NCBI GenBank assembly: GCA_021018815.1
Contig: JAITYX010000104.1
Location: 310,001-374,000 of the forward strand
Reading direction: 5' to 3'
DNA from: Talinum fruticosum
Lineage: Eukaryota > Streptophyta > Magnoliopsida > Caryophyllales > Talinaceae
Length of the DNA stretch: 64,000 nucleotides
The position numbers were made by a program, and so were the translations under genes. Below the pieces are notes generated by a model. That model had not been told where the DNA came from. It worked only from the letters and a program-made list of their open reading frames with translations, and searched no databases. Position 1 is the stretch's first letter; every line of letters starts with the position of its first letter. Of this stretch, positions 1 to 15,256 are shown piece after piece.

Positions 1-35
1 TCTCTTACTCTCAATTTCTTTCACTCTCTCGGCCA

Positions 36-1640
36 TGTTTAAGAGAGGAAGCGCCATGGAAGGAGGTTCATCGACAAAGAAGGCAAGAACCAAATCCATC
101 CGCTCCGACAATCTTCAAAAGGATTAGTCTAAGGGCAAAGCCCTTGTCTACGATGACCAAAAGCTCATCGTGGCCCAACACTAATTCATAGAAGAGAAAT
201 TTTTCTCTACCACCACTTTCTCTTAGATCAAATCCACTCTCAACACAGGTACTTTCAAGTATTTATGTTTCTGCGACTATATCTCGCCTAAAACATATCA
301 CTGAGTTACGGGAAACATGTCTATAAGAGATAATATAATCTCCTATGTTGTTCAAGGAAAAATCATTCGTATTAATCTCTCTCTCCTTCACAATATTTTT
401 AATGTGAAGTGTCTTTTCTTGAACTCCAACCCTATTTCGCTCAATGAAGTCGTTGATGACTTCTTTAGCAAATATGCCAAAGAGATCTCTAAGTCCAAAA
501 AGAACTTTTCTATGACTCGGATGACCTCGAAGCAAGACTTCTTTACTTTATCTTGATGAGAACCTTCTTCTCTTTCTACCCCTCCAAAGACAGCCCAAAC
601 AAGCAAAGTTCTCAAGGTTCTCTACGATATCCTTGAAGGGTATGAGGTTGACCTCTTCCCTTTCATCTTGGAGCAGATTGATTATGTTCCCTTAGATCGG
701 AAGAAGCCCTCTCTTTCCTTTGGAGCTTTACTATCTATTGTCTTTGCTCAATTCAAGGTGGATCTCCTTTCGATCCACACAAATTTCTGGAGCCAACTGT
801 CTATATAGGCATAAATGAGTTCATTGGACTAGGATACCAGGAAATACAATCCGGTGTCCGGGTTCATACTTCGAGCTTGCACCTCCTCCTCCACCTCAAA
901 CCGAGAAAGACTCTAAGACTCCTCTTCCCACTACTGAACCTTCATTTTCCTAGCCTACCCCTTCTCTCAAATTACTTCGAATGTGGCATCCCGGTTTTCT
1001 GCTCTAGCCGAGTTGCGGACAACTATGACAGATTTCTAGGCTTTCATGCCAATCTTGACTCAATTCCAGAGCAAGGCATAGAGATAAATCGATCGAGTCA
1101 AGCTTTGGTAAGTGAGCTCAAAGATGTGATCAAACGCCAACGAGATCGGATCCGCCAACTCCGGGAAAGAAGATCTAAAGCGAGTTGAGGACTCGGACCA
1201 TCACTCTAAAGAGGCACCCTCCTCGAGTCCTCAAGCTCCTCTAACTCGAGTCGGAAGAACAAGAATGAGAAGCAGCAGGAGAAGAAGTAGAAGAAGAAGG
1301 AAGCTGGAACAGCCCCAGCTGAGGGCCAAGGGGAGAAAGAACCTGAGATGATCTCCTCAAATGGTACGGAGTCTATCTCGGAAGAGGTTGGCGATGCGAG
1401 CCGGTCTAAGGCCCCCTCCTCGGTTCAACGGCCTTAAGTTGAAGAGGCTGAGGGCTCGGAAGGTGAACCGGAGGATGTATAACCTCCGATTCGTAGGAGT
1501 GCATGTCATGTTCCGGACTTGCCCCTGCTCTTGCCACCTCGCCCAGCTGCAACTACACAAGGCTAAAAATGTAGATGAGGCCCCGTTCTTCTTCCTCAAT
1601 CCGCACTTGCTCCACCTTCCTCTTAATTTCAAATTTTTCT
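36..1640 (+). pseudogene. Sire-A post-pol accessory ORF, broken
   Basis: This is the accessory ORF found 3' of pol in all Sire copies here. It starts at the ATG at 36 (MFKRGS, then a KKARTK basic patch), matching MPKRG and KKPRTK in the other copies. The best preserved piece is 317-556, which includes the block FFSKYAKE followed by KNFSMTRM. A later piece (877-1188) has the charged helix ending RERRSKAS, which corresponds to ERRSKAA elsewhere. Stops and frame changes split the frame, for example near 126 and after 556. No signal peptide or membrane segment is evident. The function is unknown. In position it matches the env-like or extra ORF of some Sireviruses. The central block loosely resembles a plant transposon-associated domain, but that is inference. 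Confidence 0.6.
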
Positions 1641-2020
1641 TTTTTGTCCAACATCTTTGTACTTTTCTGTTTATCCCTTCCTACTTTTTTTTTTAATGAA
1701 ATGCTAGAGGGAGAGAAAAAGATAGATGTTTGGCTTAGGGGAGTTATTTCTTAAGTTTTTTTTTAGTCTTTCCGTATGATATTTTCGAGTTTTAATGAAA
1801 TTTCCCTAGTTACGAGCATAACCGAGTTAAATCTTGCATAGTTTATCTTTACTACGATATACTTTATCTCTGCTCTACTACTTGCTCATAATACTTTGAT
1901 ATGTATGCTCTGAGTTATATATGATCAAAATACTCGATATTTTTGCTCTTATCAAAATGCATTGAAAATTTAACTCTTTGAACTTTTAACTTCTATCTTA
2001 AGTATGGAATATTTTTCATC

Positions 2021-2034
2021 AAAAAGGAAGAGAT
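2021..2034 (+). other. Polypurine tract of Sire-A
   Basis: A purine-rich run (AAAAAGGAAGAGAT) lies directly before the TG of the 3' LTR. It is the usual primer site for plus-strand DNA synthesis in LTR elements. The same position holds AAAAAGGTTGAGAT in Sire-B and AAAAGGGGAGA in Sire-E. Confidence 0.75.
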
Positions 2035-3473
2035 TGTAGACTCAGGTATAACTCTCCATCTCTCTATGGTTTTGATTTTAAGTCATTATAAGTATTTAAG
2101 AAGCTTAACTTTAAGTTTTCAATACTTGTTTGATCCACTAAAAACCATCTCTTGAGTAGAACATACTTAATTGGGTTTCTAACTAACTCGGACACAACTC
2201 GGAAAGTTGGTATGAGTAAATAATTTCATAAACACTACATATTCCGAGCACTAACTTCTTATTCTAACTGAAAATAAATTACTCCATTAATTCTCTTTTC
2301 TAAGTGAGTGTATTGTACTAAATTATTTACCTGATCAAGTCTTTGCATTTTGATTATTCAATCTTAATAAATTGATCATTTAAGGATTGACTCAAGATGG
2401 AATTTGAACTTATTGAATATTAGACTCAAAAAATTTCATTCTTTCGGGCTAAGGATAATTAAGCATTTAATTTTCAGGATTTAATTATTATCTTTGCCTA
2501 ATATTGGATCAAAGTATTTTTATACTTTGAGTATCGATATGAATTGCTTTTGCAGAGTTGATTAAAGTATTTTAATCTTATTTTGAAAAGCAAAAGCAAC
2601 CGGTTTCTAATTGTTAAACACCAGCTGACATAAAAACACCTTTTATGGACAAGTCTCGGATCATCGTTTCGGGGTTATTTGTTATATAATTTAGTAAACT
2701 TCAACTTTGAGTTTAACGTTTGTTTCCACCCTAAATTTCAGTCACCACCAGTGGGATGGACAACTTTTTAGCCAAGGACCAAAGTACAACTTTCATTTTT
2801 GCAATAGCTCCTTTTCTAAGTGACTCGGACTAACCGTTACAACGATTAGTGAAGTTCTCAAGTCCATATTCAATCTCAACGGCTACTTTTCCCTACTGAG
2901 TATAAATAGAAGCCTTCCTACAAGACTTGAAGATTGCTGAAATTGAAGATATTCTACTCTCACTCAATCTTCTAACTTTTACAACTATACTTCTTAAGTT
3001 CTTACTTTCTAAGTTCTAAAGAGAAAAGTCTTGTAATCACTCTTACATTTTCATTTCTTTATAAAGTCCCTTGATTGAGTTATAAGGATTAACTCAATTT
3101 AGTTGTTCTCTAGTCTGTAAAGGTTATCCGTGTTAGGAAGTACTAGATCAAATAAGGGAATTTCGAGTCTAGGAAAAACTTGTACTTGAATTGTCGAAGG
3201 GAGATTTTTTGTAAAAGGTTAGTCCTTGTATTTTGTGGATTTAAAATAAGCGGATTTGACTTAGTGCTTGGATTAGCATTGTTCGTGGTTTTACGCCCCA
3301 CGAGGGCTTCCACATATATTCCGTGTTTTGTGAGTTTCGAGTTCAATCTAGACTCCGAATTGTTTTTTAATCTTTGCTGTACTGATTGCTATGTTAATCC
3401 GCAAAAATCTTCCATCACCCTATTCAACCCCTCCCCCTCTAGGGTGACTTATCTTCTCAAGGGCAAATCTTCA
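2035..3473 (+). repeat. 3' LTR of Sire-A
   Basis: This 1439 bp LTR begins TGTAGACTCAGG and ends GCAAATCTTCA. It is homologous to the LTRs of Sire-B, C, D, E and F (1.43-1.53 kb). A TATA box (TATAAATA) lies at 2901-2908, followed by the conserved AGAAGCC, and marks the likely U3/R boundary. Several AACGG/CCGTT motifs precede it. The first base pairs differ from the family TGAAG start by one change. Confidence 0.85.
2901..2908 (+). promoter_or_regulatory. TATA box of the Sire-A LTR
   Basis: TATAAATA is followed by GAAGCC. The same block is found in the LTRs of Sire-C and Sire-D (38464-38471) and, with one change, in those of Sire-B. Transcription of the element would start about 30 bases downstream. 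Confidence 0.6.
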
Positions 3474-3981
3474 GAGATAATGATGTTTTTAATAGTTTTG
3501 ATAATTATTTAATTATGTTAAAATTTAGAAATTAGTAGTTTATATTTTTGTGATATATTATGATAATAATATTATAATAATGATATTGTGAATAAAATTT
3601 GACATGCTGATATATAATAAATTTGTGAATTGAGGTAATTACAAATTAGTTTGAATTTGTGATGATATTATGATGATGATATTACTAAATAGTTTAAAAG
3701 TTAGTTTAAATTTGTGATATTATATATGAATAACATTAATTTAAGTTTGTGTAATGGTAATTGTATAAATAATGAGTTGTGCCGGATTATTGTTATTACG
3801 ATTATATATGTATATATATATTGTGGAATATTATATAGTATTGATTATGGTTGAAATCATGCTAAATTAAAATACGAATATTAATTATAAAGATTTATGA
3901 ACTTTTTCTGATGTTATAAAGTGTGCACTTATAATACTAATAGATTTTTGTTGATGTTTTAATAATGTAATGAAAATTGAT

Positions 3982-3982
<1 letters not shown>

Positions 3983-4012
<30 letters not shown>
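3983..4012. repeat. (TA)n microsatellite
   Basis: A perfect TA dinucleotide run of about 15 units. Confidence 0.9.
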
Positions 4013-4016
<4 letters not shown>

Positions 4017-4254
4017 GTAACTAATATAAATGGAGATAAAAACCATATAAAAACATATGAAGCGAAATAATTTTTAAATATCTTCACATAATGAAAACAA
4101 AGATTAAAAAATAAAATGAAATAGGAAAAAAGATAAAAATAAATAAAGTTAAATGAAAATAAATAAAAAATTATTATAGTGAACAAATTTCAAGAGCTTT
4201 TAAATAACATAATGGGAATAAAGATAAAAAAATGGAAATAAACATAAATAAAAA

Positions 4255-4371
<117 letters not shown>

Positions 4372-7300
4372 TAAATGATCTAATATAGATTAAAAAATAA
4401 AGTGAAATGTTAGTAAAGAAAATAAACAGTGAAATAATTTTTAAAGATTTTGCATAATGTAAATATATATGTATATATATTTAAACATAAAAAATTAAAT
4501 TAAATAAAAATAAAAAGGAAAAATATTAAAATGAAATAATTTTGAGAACTTTTAAATTACCTAATAAGAATAAAGAAAAAATTAAATTAAAAAAGATAAA
4601 GCAAACTAATTTTCAAATATATGAAATAACGTTACAATAAAGATAAAAATAAAGTTGTACGAGAATAAAGACAAAAACAATGAAACAATTTTTTGAATCT
4701 TTATATGAGATTAGATATTAATTATACTTTATTTGAACTAAGGGAAAGATTATTATTATTATTACTAATATAGACTAGTGATATGCGAGGAGTAATGTTG
4801 TACAATGTATAACTTAAGAAATTATTGAATAACACAGCGATGTTGTACTTGTGAGTTTCTTTTTCTCAATCATTTGATTTTATTGAATGATTTCACTTTC
4901 AACAACATTCTTATACATATTATCCCCTCATAACGAAAACGCTTTCGTGACTCATCAAAGTTATCGAAGCCAACACATAAAAATTATTAGAGCTCAGCAC
5001 AAATTTATCTTCTAATCATTCTAAATTTAAAAAGAATAAATAAATAATCAAAAATAATAAATAAAAAAGAATGTTAAAAAATATCATTAAAGTTTTAAGA
5101 TTACACACGTGATTTGAAATATTAAGAAGTCAGGTGCCTCTAAGAATAAAATAATTTAAATAATCCTAACTCATACGAGTTATAAAAATAATATGACAAT
5201 ATGTTTAGGTATCAAAAGGTAAACATTAGTAAGAAAAGCAATAATATATGATTGGTAGATATTGAGATAGATGACAATAAATATCATTATGTCACAAATT
5301 AATATTACAATACAAAGTACATCAAATCAATAAAAGAATATCAAACTTATAACTCATAACTCTTTACAAAGTCAATACTAATTTAACTTATATATACGCC
5401 TAGATAAATATTTATATGCAACCAACCCACTAAAACATCATTGACTTAAATATTACACGAACTTTTAAAAAGTATACATATATCCATAATGAGATCTCAT
5501 TTTTTAAAAATTATAAGGTGATTATAATGATTTATCTATTTTTATCTACCTCTGCACACAAAGATAATTAAACATATAATAACTACTTATATTAAGATTA
5601 ATAGTGAAAAATATTATAATGATAGAAGTGACCCAAATGTATTTAACAATAATAGGTAATTTGTATCATAGTAAAGGGCATGATAGGTCAATTCGTGGCG
5701 TAAGGTAATAAAATTATCTGTGTTTTGTACTTATATTGAAAATTGATCGCGATTTTAGTAGTGAATCAATGGGGTAAAAATATTGATACAATCGAGATTT
5801 TATAAATATACGTTTTACTCGATTAACAACCAATTGCTTCCTCGAGACACATCTCTTATTCTCAATTAATTAACATAATAAGAGTAACATAGATTCTATT
5901 TCAAGATGGCGGGGAGATTTGATAGCAAATACTCATATTTTAATAATTTAGAAAAGTTACGAGTAGTAAAAGATATGATTTAAATATGTTTATCAATAAT
6001 AAGTCACGAGATAAACATGTTAAGAAAAATTAAAATAAACTGTATTTGTAACCAAAAATAAATAAATTGATCCGTATGTTGTGCAAAAATTTTGAGACAA
6101 ATGAATTTATTCGAAATCCTGTGGGATTAATAGAAGTTGGCATATTAAGTTTGCAATCCTTTAAACATAACACAAATTACGAACTTAAAGTACACAAATT
6201 ACGAACTAAAGTAATATAATTTTTAACTTTTTATTCATTACGTTTTATTCCACAACATATTTGAATCATAATTTTCTGTCTTTTAGGCATTTTAAATATT
6301 AATATCAAGTATATATGTAATTGTTATATTTTTATTATATTAATTTATGATTTATTAAGGTTTACTAAATCATTTTGTACATAGGATGAAAGTAATAACT
6401 AAATTACTTCCTTAGATACTTAAATATTTAACTATTATTTTTATAACATATTCGTATTGATTTTAATTTTAAAAATTCTTATAATAAATATATTTTGAAC
6501 GAATACAATTTTATGACACCATGTCAAAAAAAAAACTTTCAACAATGAAAAATTAATAATATTAGACAAAATTATTATATTTCAGGCCCAAAATAATATT
6601 ACATATTAATATACATAAAAATAAATGAGAGCTAATATACAATCTAAACCCTAAATAAACAAATAGATAACTATATATATTAATTTTATTTATGTCTTAA
6701 TTTATTTTAATTTTTAGATTACTTTTCTTTTAGTTTTTGTTATTTTTTAGTCAGTTTGTTAGAAGTTAGAATAAAATTAGTCTTCTTCAATTAATTTTAT
6801 TTTTATATTACTATAGGGTTTAGTTATAATCTTTTTAATCTATTAGTATTAATGTTCTTAGTTTTTATAACTTATTTGATAGTTTTTTTGGATTTTTTCT
6901 AATTTAGGTTAAAACAGGTCTTTAATTTAATACATTTATAAATTTAGTTTTTTCATTTTGATTTTAGTTGTTTAGGACATCTTCAGGTCCAAAAATAATT
7001 TTAATATTTTGGTAATTTAATTATTTATTTTCTCATTTATTTAGTACAGTTTATTATTTGTTTTACTTTCTGTTTAAGATTATATTTTTATTTTATTATT
7101 TTTAATTCTGTTTAATTTTTCTCAAAAACTATTAAAAAGATATTTTTGGATTTTAGGTTACTTTTATATTTTTTTCATATTTTTGATTTAATTTATTATA
7201 TTTTTGATTTATTAATTTTCTACTTAGTTTTCTTTTTATTTTCTGTTTTATATTTTTATGAATTAATTTGGATGATTATTATTGTTGAATTTTTATATTA

Positions 7301-7497
7301 AGATTAGATAATTTTATAAAATATAACTGATTTGATAATTTTTCAGAGTTATTTACTAATTTACATTAAAGCCTGTTTTTAATTATTTATTTTCGTATTT
7401 ATTTAGTACATTTTATTATTTGTTTAACTTTTTGTTTAAGATTGTGTTTTTATTTTATTATTTTAAATTTTGTTTAATTTTTTTGAAAATTATATAT

Positions 7498-9139
<1,642 letters not shown>

Positions 9140-9211
<72 letters not shown>
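9140..9211. repeat. (ATT)n linking the two Helitron-like copies
   Basis: About 24 ATT units separate the 5' edge of copy 1 from the 3' edge of copy 2. Confidence 0.9.
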
Positions 9212-9212
<1 letters not shown>

Positions 9213-12092
9213 TCGTCCGGACCCATGCTATACACGGAACAATGTTATATAATGCATAACTTAAGAAATTATTAAATTACGGACCAATATTGTACTCGGT
9301 GAGTTTCTTTTTCTCGATCATTTAATTTTATTGAACGATTTCACTTTCAACAACATTCTTGTACATGTTATCCCCTCATAACGAAAACGCTATCGTGACT
9401 CATCAAAGTTATTAGAACCCGACACATAAAAATCATTAGAGCCCTACACACATTCATCTTACAATCATTCTAAATTTCAAAAGAATAAATAAATAATCTA
9501 AAATAATAAAAAAAAATTGTTAAAAAATATCATCAAGGTTTTAATATAATACTCGTTGGAATATTAAGAAGCCAAACCCCTCTAAGAATCAAACAATTTA
9601 AATAATCTTAACTTATACGAGTTATAGAAATAGTGTAACAATATGTTTGGTTATCAAAAGGTAAATATTAGTAGGAAAAGGAATAATATATGATTGGTAG
9701 ATATTGAGTTAGATAACCTATAGATAACAATAAATATCATTATGTCACGAATTAATATTAAAACACAAAGTACATCAAATCAATAAAAGAATATTAAACT
9801 TATAACTCATAATTCTCTATAAAGTCAATACTAATTTAACTTAATAGATGCATAGATAATTATAAATATTTATCTCGCAACCAACCTATTAAAATATCAT
9901 TGACTTAAATATTACACGAACTCTTAAAAAGTATATATATACCCATAATGGGATCTCATTTTTAAAATTATAAGGTGAATATAATGATTTATCCATTCTT
10001 ACCTACCTCTGCACACACAGATTATTAAACATATAATAACTACTTATATTAAGATTAATAGTGAAAATATTATATGATAGAAGTGATCCAAATCTATTTA
10101 ACAATAATTTGTATCATAGTAAAGGGCATGATAGTTCAATTCGCGGCGTAGGATAATAAAATCATCTTTGTTTTGTACTTATATTGAAAATTGATAGCGA
10201 TTTTAGTAGTGAATCAATGGGGCAAAAATATTGATACAATTGATGTTTTAAAAATACATGTTTTATTTGATTAACAACCAATTGCTTCCCTCGAGACACA
10301 ACTCTTCCTCTCAATTAATTAACACAATAAGAGTAACATGAAATTCTATTTCAAGATGGCGGGGATGTTTGATCACAAATACTCATCTTTTAATAATTTA
10401 GAAAACTTATAATAGTAAAAGATATGATTTAAATATGTTTATCAATAATAAGTCATGGATAGACATGTTAGGAAGAAATTAAAATAAACTGTAATTGTAA
10501 CAAAAAAAATGATCCGTATGTTGTGCAATAATTTTGAGACAAATGAATTTATTTGAAGTCATATGGGCTTAATAGAAGTTGGCATATTAAGTTTGCAATC
10601 CTTTAAACATAACACAAATTAAAAACTTAAAGTCCACAAATTACGATCCGAATCAATATAATTACTAACTTTTTATTCATTACATTTTATTCCACAACAT
10701 ATTTGAATCATAACTTTCTATCTTGTAGGTATTTTTCATTATTATTATCAAGTATATATATAGTTGTTATATTTTTATTATATTAATTTATGATTTCTTA
10801 AGGTTTATTAAATCATTCTTAGATAGTTAAATATTTAACCAAATTACTTTCTCGAGATAGTTAAATATTTATCAAGTATCAAGAATGAATGTAATAACCA
10901 AATTACTTTCTCAAATAGTTAAATATTTAAATATTATTTTTAATACATGCTCCTATTGATTTTATTTTTAAAAAGTCTTATAATAAATATATTTTGAACT
11001 AATACAATTTTACGACACTAAGTCAAAAAACACCATCAATAATGAAAAATTAATAATGTTAGACAAAATTATTATATTTCATGCCCAAAATAATATTGCA
11101 TATCAATATACATAAAAATAAATGAGAGCTAATATACAAACCAAACCCTAAATAAATAAATACATAACTATATATATTAATTTTATTTTATGTCTTAATA
11201 TATTTTAATTTTCAGATTACTTTTCTATTCGTTTTTGTTAATTTTTAGTCAGTTTGTTAGAAGTTAGAATAACATTATTCTTCTTCAGTTAATTTTATTT
11301 TTATATCATTATAGGGTTTAGTTAGAGTCTTTTTAATCTATTAGTATTAATTTTCTTACTTTTTATAACTGATTTGATAATCTTTTAGATTTTTTCTAAT
11401 TTAGGTTAAATCAGGTCTTTAATTTAATAAATTTATAAATTTAGTTTTTTCATTTTGATTTTAGGTGTTTAGGATATATTCAGGTCCAAAAAATAATTTT
11501 AATGTTCTGGTAATTTAATTATTTATTTTCTCATTTACTTAGTGCAGCTTATTATTTGTTTTACGTTATGTTTAAGATTATATTTTTATTTCATTATTTT
11601 TAATTCTGTTTAATTTTTCTAGAAAACTATAAAAAAAATTTCGATTTTAGGTTACTTTTATATTTTTTCAGATTTTTGATTTAATTTGTTATATAATTTT
11701 GTATATTTGTTATTTATTAATTTTCTACTTAGTTTTGTTTTTATTTTCTGTTTTATATTTTTATGAATTAATTAGGATGATTAATTATTATTTAAACTTT
11801 ATATTATGATTAGATAATTTTATAATATATAACTAATTTGATAATTTTTCAGACTTATTTACTAATTTAGGTTAAAGCATGTTTTTAATTTAATAAATTT
11901 ATAAATTTAATTTTTTTATTTTTATTTTAGGTTTTAGGCTATTAGGTTCAAAAAATAGTTTTAATATTTTGGTAATTTAATTATTTATTTTTGTATTTAT
12001 TTAATGCATTTTATTATTTGTTTAACTTTTTGTTTAAGATTATGTTTTTATTTTATTATTTTTAATTATTTTTAATTTTTCTGAAAAATTAG

Positions 12093-12150
<58 letters not shown>

Positions 12151-12307
12151 TTATTTTGGCATGGAGTAAAAAAGAGTCCATGTACGAGTGGAAACCTATT
12201 TTTTCAATGATAAATTATTATTTTTTATTGGACGAAACTCCTAAATTCACTACCACACCGCCATGTCATCTTTTCGAAAAGATTGCTATTATATATAGTA
12301 TATATTA

Positions 12308-12350
<43 letters not shown>

Positions 12351-12761
12351 TTTATAATTATTATTTTTATTTTGGCGAGGAGTAAAAGAGAGTTCATATA
12401 TAAGTGAAAATCTTTTCTTGAAGAATAAATTATTATTTTTAATTGGAAGAATCTCCTAAATTCACTCTCAGGCCGCCATGTCATACTTTTGAAAAAATTG
12501 CTATTATATAGTATATAGAATATAGAATATTATTATTATTATTGTTATTATTATTTTTTTTATTATTATTTTTTATTATCATTATTTTTATGATTATTAT
12601 TTTTATTTTGGCAAGGAGTAAAAGAGAGTCCATATATAAGTGAAAATCTTTTCTTAAAGAATAAATTATTATTTTTAATTGGAAGAAACTCCTAAATTCA
12701 CTCTCAGGCCGCCATGTCATACTTTTGAAAAGATTGCTATTATATAGTATATAGAATATAG

Positions 12762-12815
<54 letters not shown>

Positions 12816-12982
12816 GTTATTATTATGACAAGGAGTAAAAGAGAGTCCATATATAAGTGAAAATTTTTTTTCAAGAATAAATTATCATTTTTTTATTGGA
12901 CGAAACTCTTAAATTCACGCTCGGGACGCCATGTCATACTTTTGAAAAGATTGTTATTATATAGTATATAGATAGAATATAG

Positions 12983-13075
<93 letters not shown>

Positions 13076-13219
13076 TTGGCGAGTGAAAGAGAGTCCATGT
13101 ATAAGTGAAAATTTTTTTCAAGAATAAATTATCATTCTTTTATTGGACGAAACTCCTAAATTCACTCTCAGGACACCATGTCATACTTTTGAAAAGATTG
13201 CTATTATATAGTATATAGA
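9212..13219 (-). mobile_element. Helitron-like non-autonomous element, copy 2 of the tandem pair
   Basis: This has the same orientation and structure as copy 1. On the minus strand its 3' edge has the better preserved hairpin, CCGTGTATAGCATGG, followed by a short tail and a T next to the ATT run. Its 5' edge is TCTATATACTATATAATAG at 13219. The body (9236-12090) aligns with 4790-7500 throughout, with small indels and scattered substitutions (for example an extra AAATATTTAACCAAATTAC repeat near 10840-10930). No transposase frame is present. Confidence 0.5.
12092..13219 (-). repeat. Array of reiterated Helitron-like 5' ends with (ATT)n, second cluster
   Basis: Five blocks of the same 140-base unit start near 12157, 12375, 12606, 12830 and 13075, each ending ATATAGA or similar. 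They are separated by ATT runs of about 20-32 units. None carries the ATTTACATCAACGA tail found in the first cluster, so the two arrays evolved separately after duplication or were built separately. Confidence 0.8.
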
Positions 13220-13293
13220 TTATTAATTACCAAAATATTAAATGGTGGAAGAAAGACAACTATATTATATAGAAGGGTCGTTAAATTGACAAT

Positions 13294-13769
13294 TGTAACG
13301 CCCCAAACTATAATGACCTTTATAACTAATTTATAACTAAAATAAATTTAAGAAGTATATGACAGCGGAGGCTTAAATCAAGTTGGGGCATTACTTGTCA
13401 TCTCTTGTTGTTAGAGACAAGACTAATATTCATACATATCTCACTGTTGTTGAACGTGTGATATAAATATTTACACCGAGTAGTTAAAAGGGTCTCTATA
13501 TTTACACCAGTAGTTAAAAGGGTCTCTACATCATACACTTAAAATTTAAACAGTTTAAGAGTCCACACGATTCTTAAGCACATAACCCAAAACCAGTTTG
13601 CAACATAAATCGGCATAAATTTTCGGAGCAAGTCACTCGCCCATTGCCAGCCCTTCGAGCCTCGGTTTCTTTCTCCTCCTAAAATTCCTGTTTAAATTTT
13701 GGTTTCTTCTCTTTCCTTAAAACAGTTTTAAATATAAAACATAAAGTGAGCGGTTGGCTCAATACGTTA
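13294..13769 (-). repeat. Tek-1 3' LTR, outer (U5-side) part
   Basis: The plus strand starts TGTAACGCCCCAAACTATAATGACC. It aligns with 55823-56130 (CGTAACGCCCAAACTATAATCACC, continuing through the GACAGCGGA block). It breaks at 13769, where Sire-B is inserted, and continues at 22950. Confidence 0.8.
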
Positions 13770-15197
13770 TGAAGACTCGGGTATAAATCTCTATCTTTCT
13801 TAGGTTTTGATTCTAAGTCATTCTATATTCTTTAGAAACTCCTATCTAAGTTTTCATTATGTTCCGAGTGACTCAAAAGCGCCTTACAACATATCTTTGT
13901 CACTGGTGTTTCTCACTCACTCATACATCATTCAGAACCATCACATGATCAAATAATTTCTCCAACACACTTTCTCTTAGCACTGACTTTGTATTTCAAC
14001 GAAAAAAGAATTACAGCGTTAATTCTTTATTCGGAGTAAGTTTATTTCCTTGAGAATTATTTGACTAGATCAAGTTGTTATACTTTGATATTTTACTCTT
14101 TCTAACTTGGTCAGACTTAGGATTGATTCAATATAAAATTCGAGTATATTAAATATTAGACTCGAGAAAATTCCATTCATTTAGGCTAAAGATAATTAAC
14201 CATTTAATTACTAGGATTTAATTATTATCTTTGTCTAATCTTGGACAAAAGTATTGTTGTACTTTGAGAACCTATGTGGTTTGCTTTTATAGATTATTCA
14301 AACGAGTCTAATCTATTTTTGAATTACAAAAGCAACTGGCTTCTAACCGTTAACCACCAGCGAGACAAGTTTTAGCAACTTCTGGACAAGACTCGGACAC
14401 CGTGTTAGGGTTGTTTGTTTCCAAAACTGAAAAATTCCAACCGTAGGCCTAACGGTTGTTTTTATCGTAGTTTTCATTGACCACCAAGTGATTGGACCAT
14501 CTTTTGGAGCCAAGAGCCATTGCACAATGTTCACACCCCAACGGATATTTTCCGAGTGACTCGGAATATCCGTTACAACAACTAGTGCATACTTCAGTCC
14601 AGAACACAAGCCTCAACGGTCACTCTACTTCGGCGTCGATAAATAGAAGCCACTTTGCAAGATTTGAAGGTTGCTGAAATTATTTATTAAACCTATTATT
14701 GGATTCATTCTTATTCGTTACTTGCAACTCCAATGTTGTAGTTAATATTCTTTGAGTTCTAAAGAAAGTTTTGTAATCAAGTACATACTTCTCTCACTTT
14801 CTTAGTAAGTCCCTTGACTGAGATATAAGGGTTAACTCAGCTTAGTTGTCCCTAATTGTAAAGGTTAACTCGGTTAGGAAGTACTAGATCGGATAAGGGA
14901 ACTTCGAGTCTAGGAAAATATTGTAAGGAATTGTTTAAGGGAACAATTCTAGTTAAGTCGATCCTTTGTATTTTGTGGATTCAAAATAGTGGATTTAACT
15001 TGGTGCTTGGATTAGCACCGTCCGCGGTTTTCTGCCCCAGGAGGTTTTCCACGTATATCCGTGTTATTGCCTTTCCGAGTCTATTCTAGACCGAGAATCT
15101 ACTTTTAGTTTGTATTGGTGCAAAAATTGTTTAATTTTCTTCATTACCCTATTCACCCCCTCTCGGGTGACTTATACTTTCCAAGAGCAAACCTTCA
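13770..15197 (+). repeat. 5' LTR of Sire-B
   Basis: It begins TGAAGACTCGGG and ends AAACCTTCA, giving the short inverted repeat TGAAG/CTTCA. A TATA-like GATAAATAG lies at 14638-14646, before AAGCC. Upstream, at 14345-14620, there are about six AACGG/CCGTT motifs (for example ACCGTTAACC, CTAACGGTTG, CAACGGAT). Confidence 0.92.
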
Positions 15198-15210
15198 ATT
15201 GGTATCGAGC
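15198..15210 (+). other. Primer binding site of Sire-B
   Basis: ATTGGTATCGAGC directly follows the LTR. The standard plant site complementary to initiator Met-tRNA is TGGTATCAGAGC, so this copy reads CGAG where CAGAG is expected. The same altered form appears in Sire-C, Sire-E and Tek-1. Confidence 0.85.
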
Positions 15211-15256
15211 ATACCCTTTCCAAAAGGATTTAACCATCCGAAGGTGTAAAGATCAG

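Larger units (their letters stand above)
1..3473 (+). mobile_element. Sire-A: 3' part of a Sirevirus-like Ty1/copia retrotransposon
   Basis: This is the right-hand end of a plus-strand copia element whose gag, pol and 5' LTR lie before the window. In order it holds the post-pol accessory ORF, a spacer, a purine-rich tract and a 3' LTR ending in TTCA. The same order occurs in full in Sire-B (13770-22949), which supports the assignment. The 5 bases after the LTR are GAGAT; the partner duplication cannot be checked because the left end is outside the window. Confidence 0.85.
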
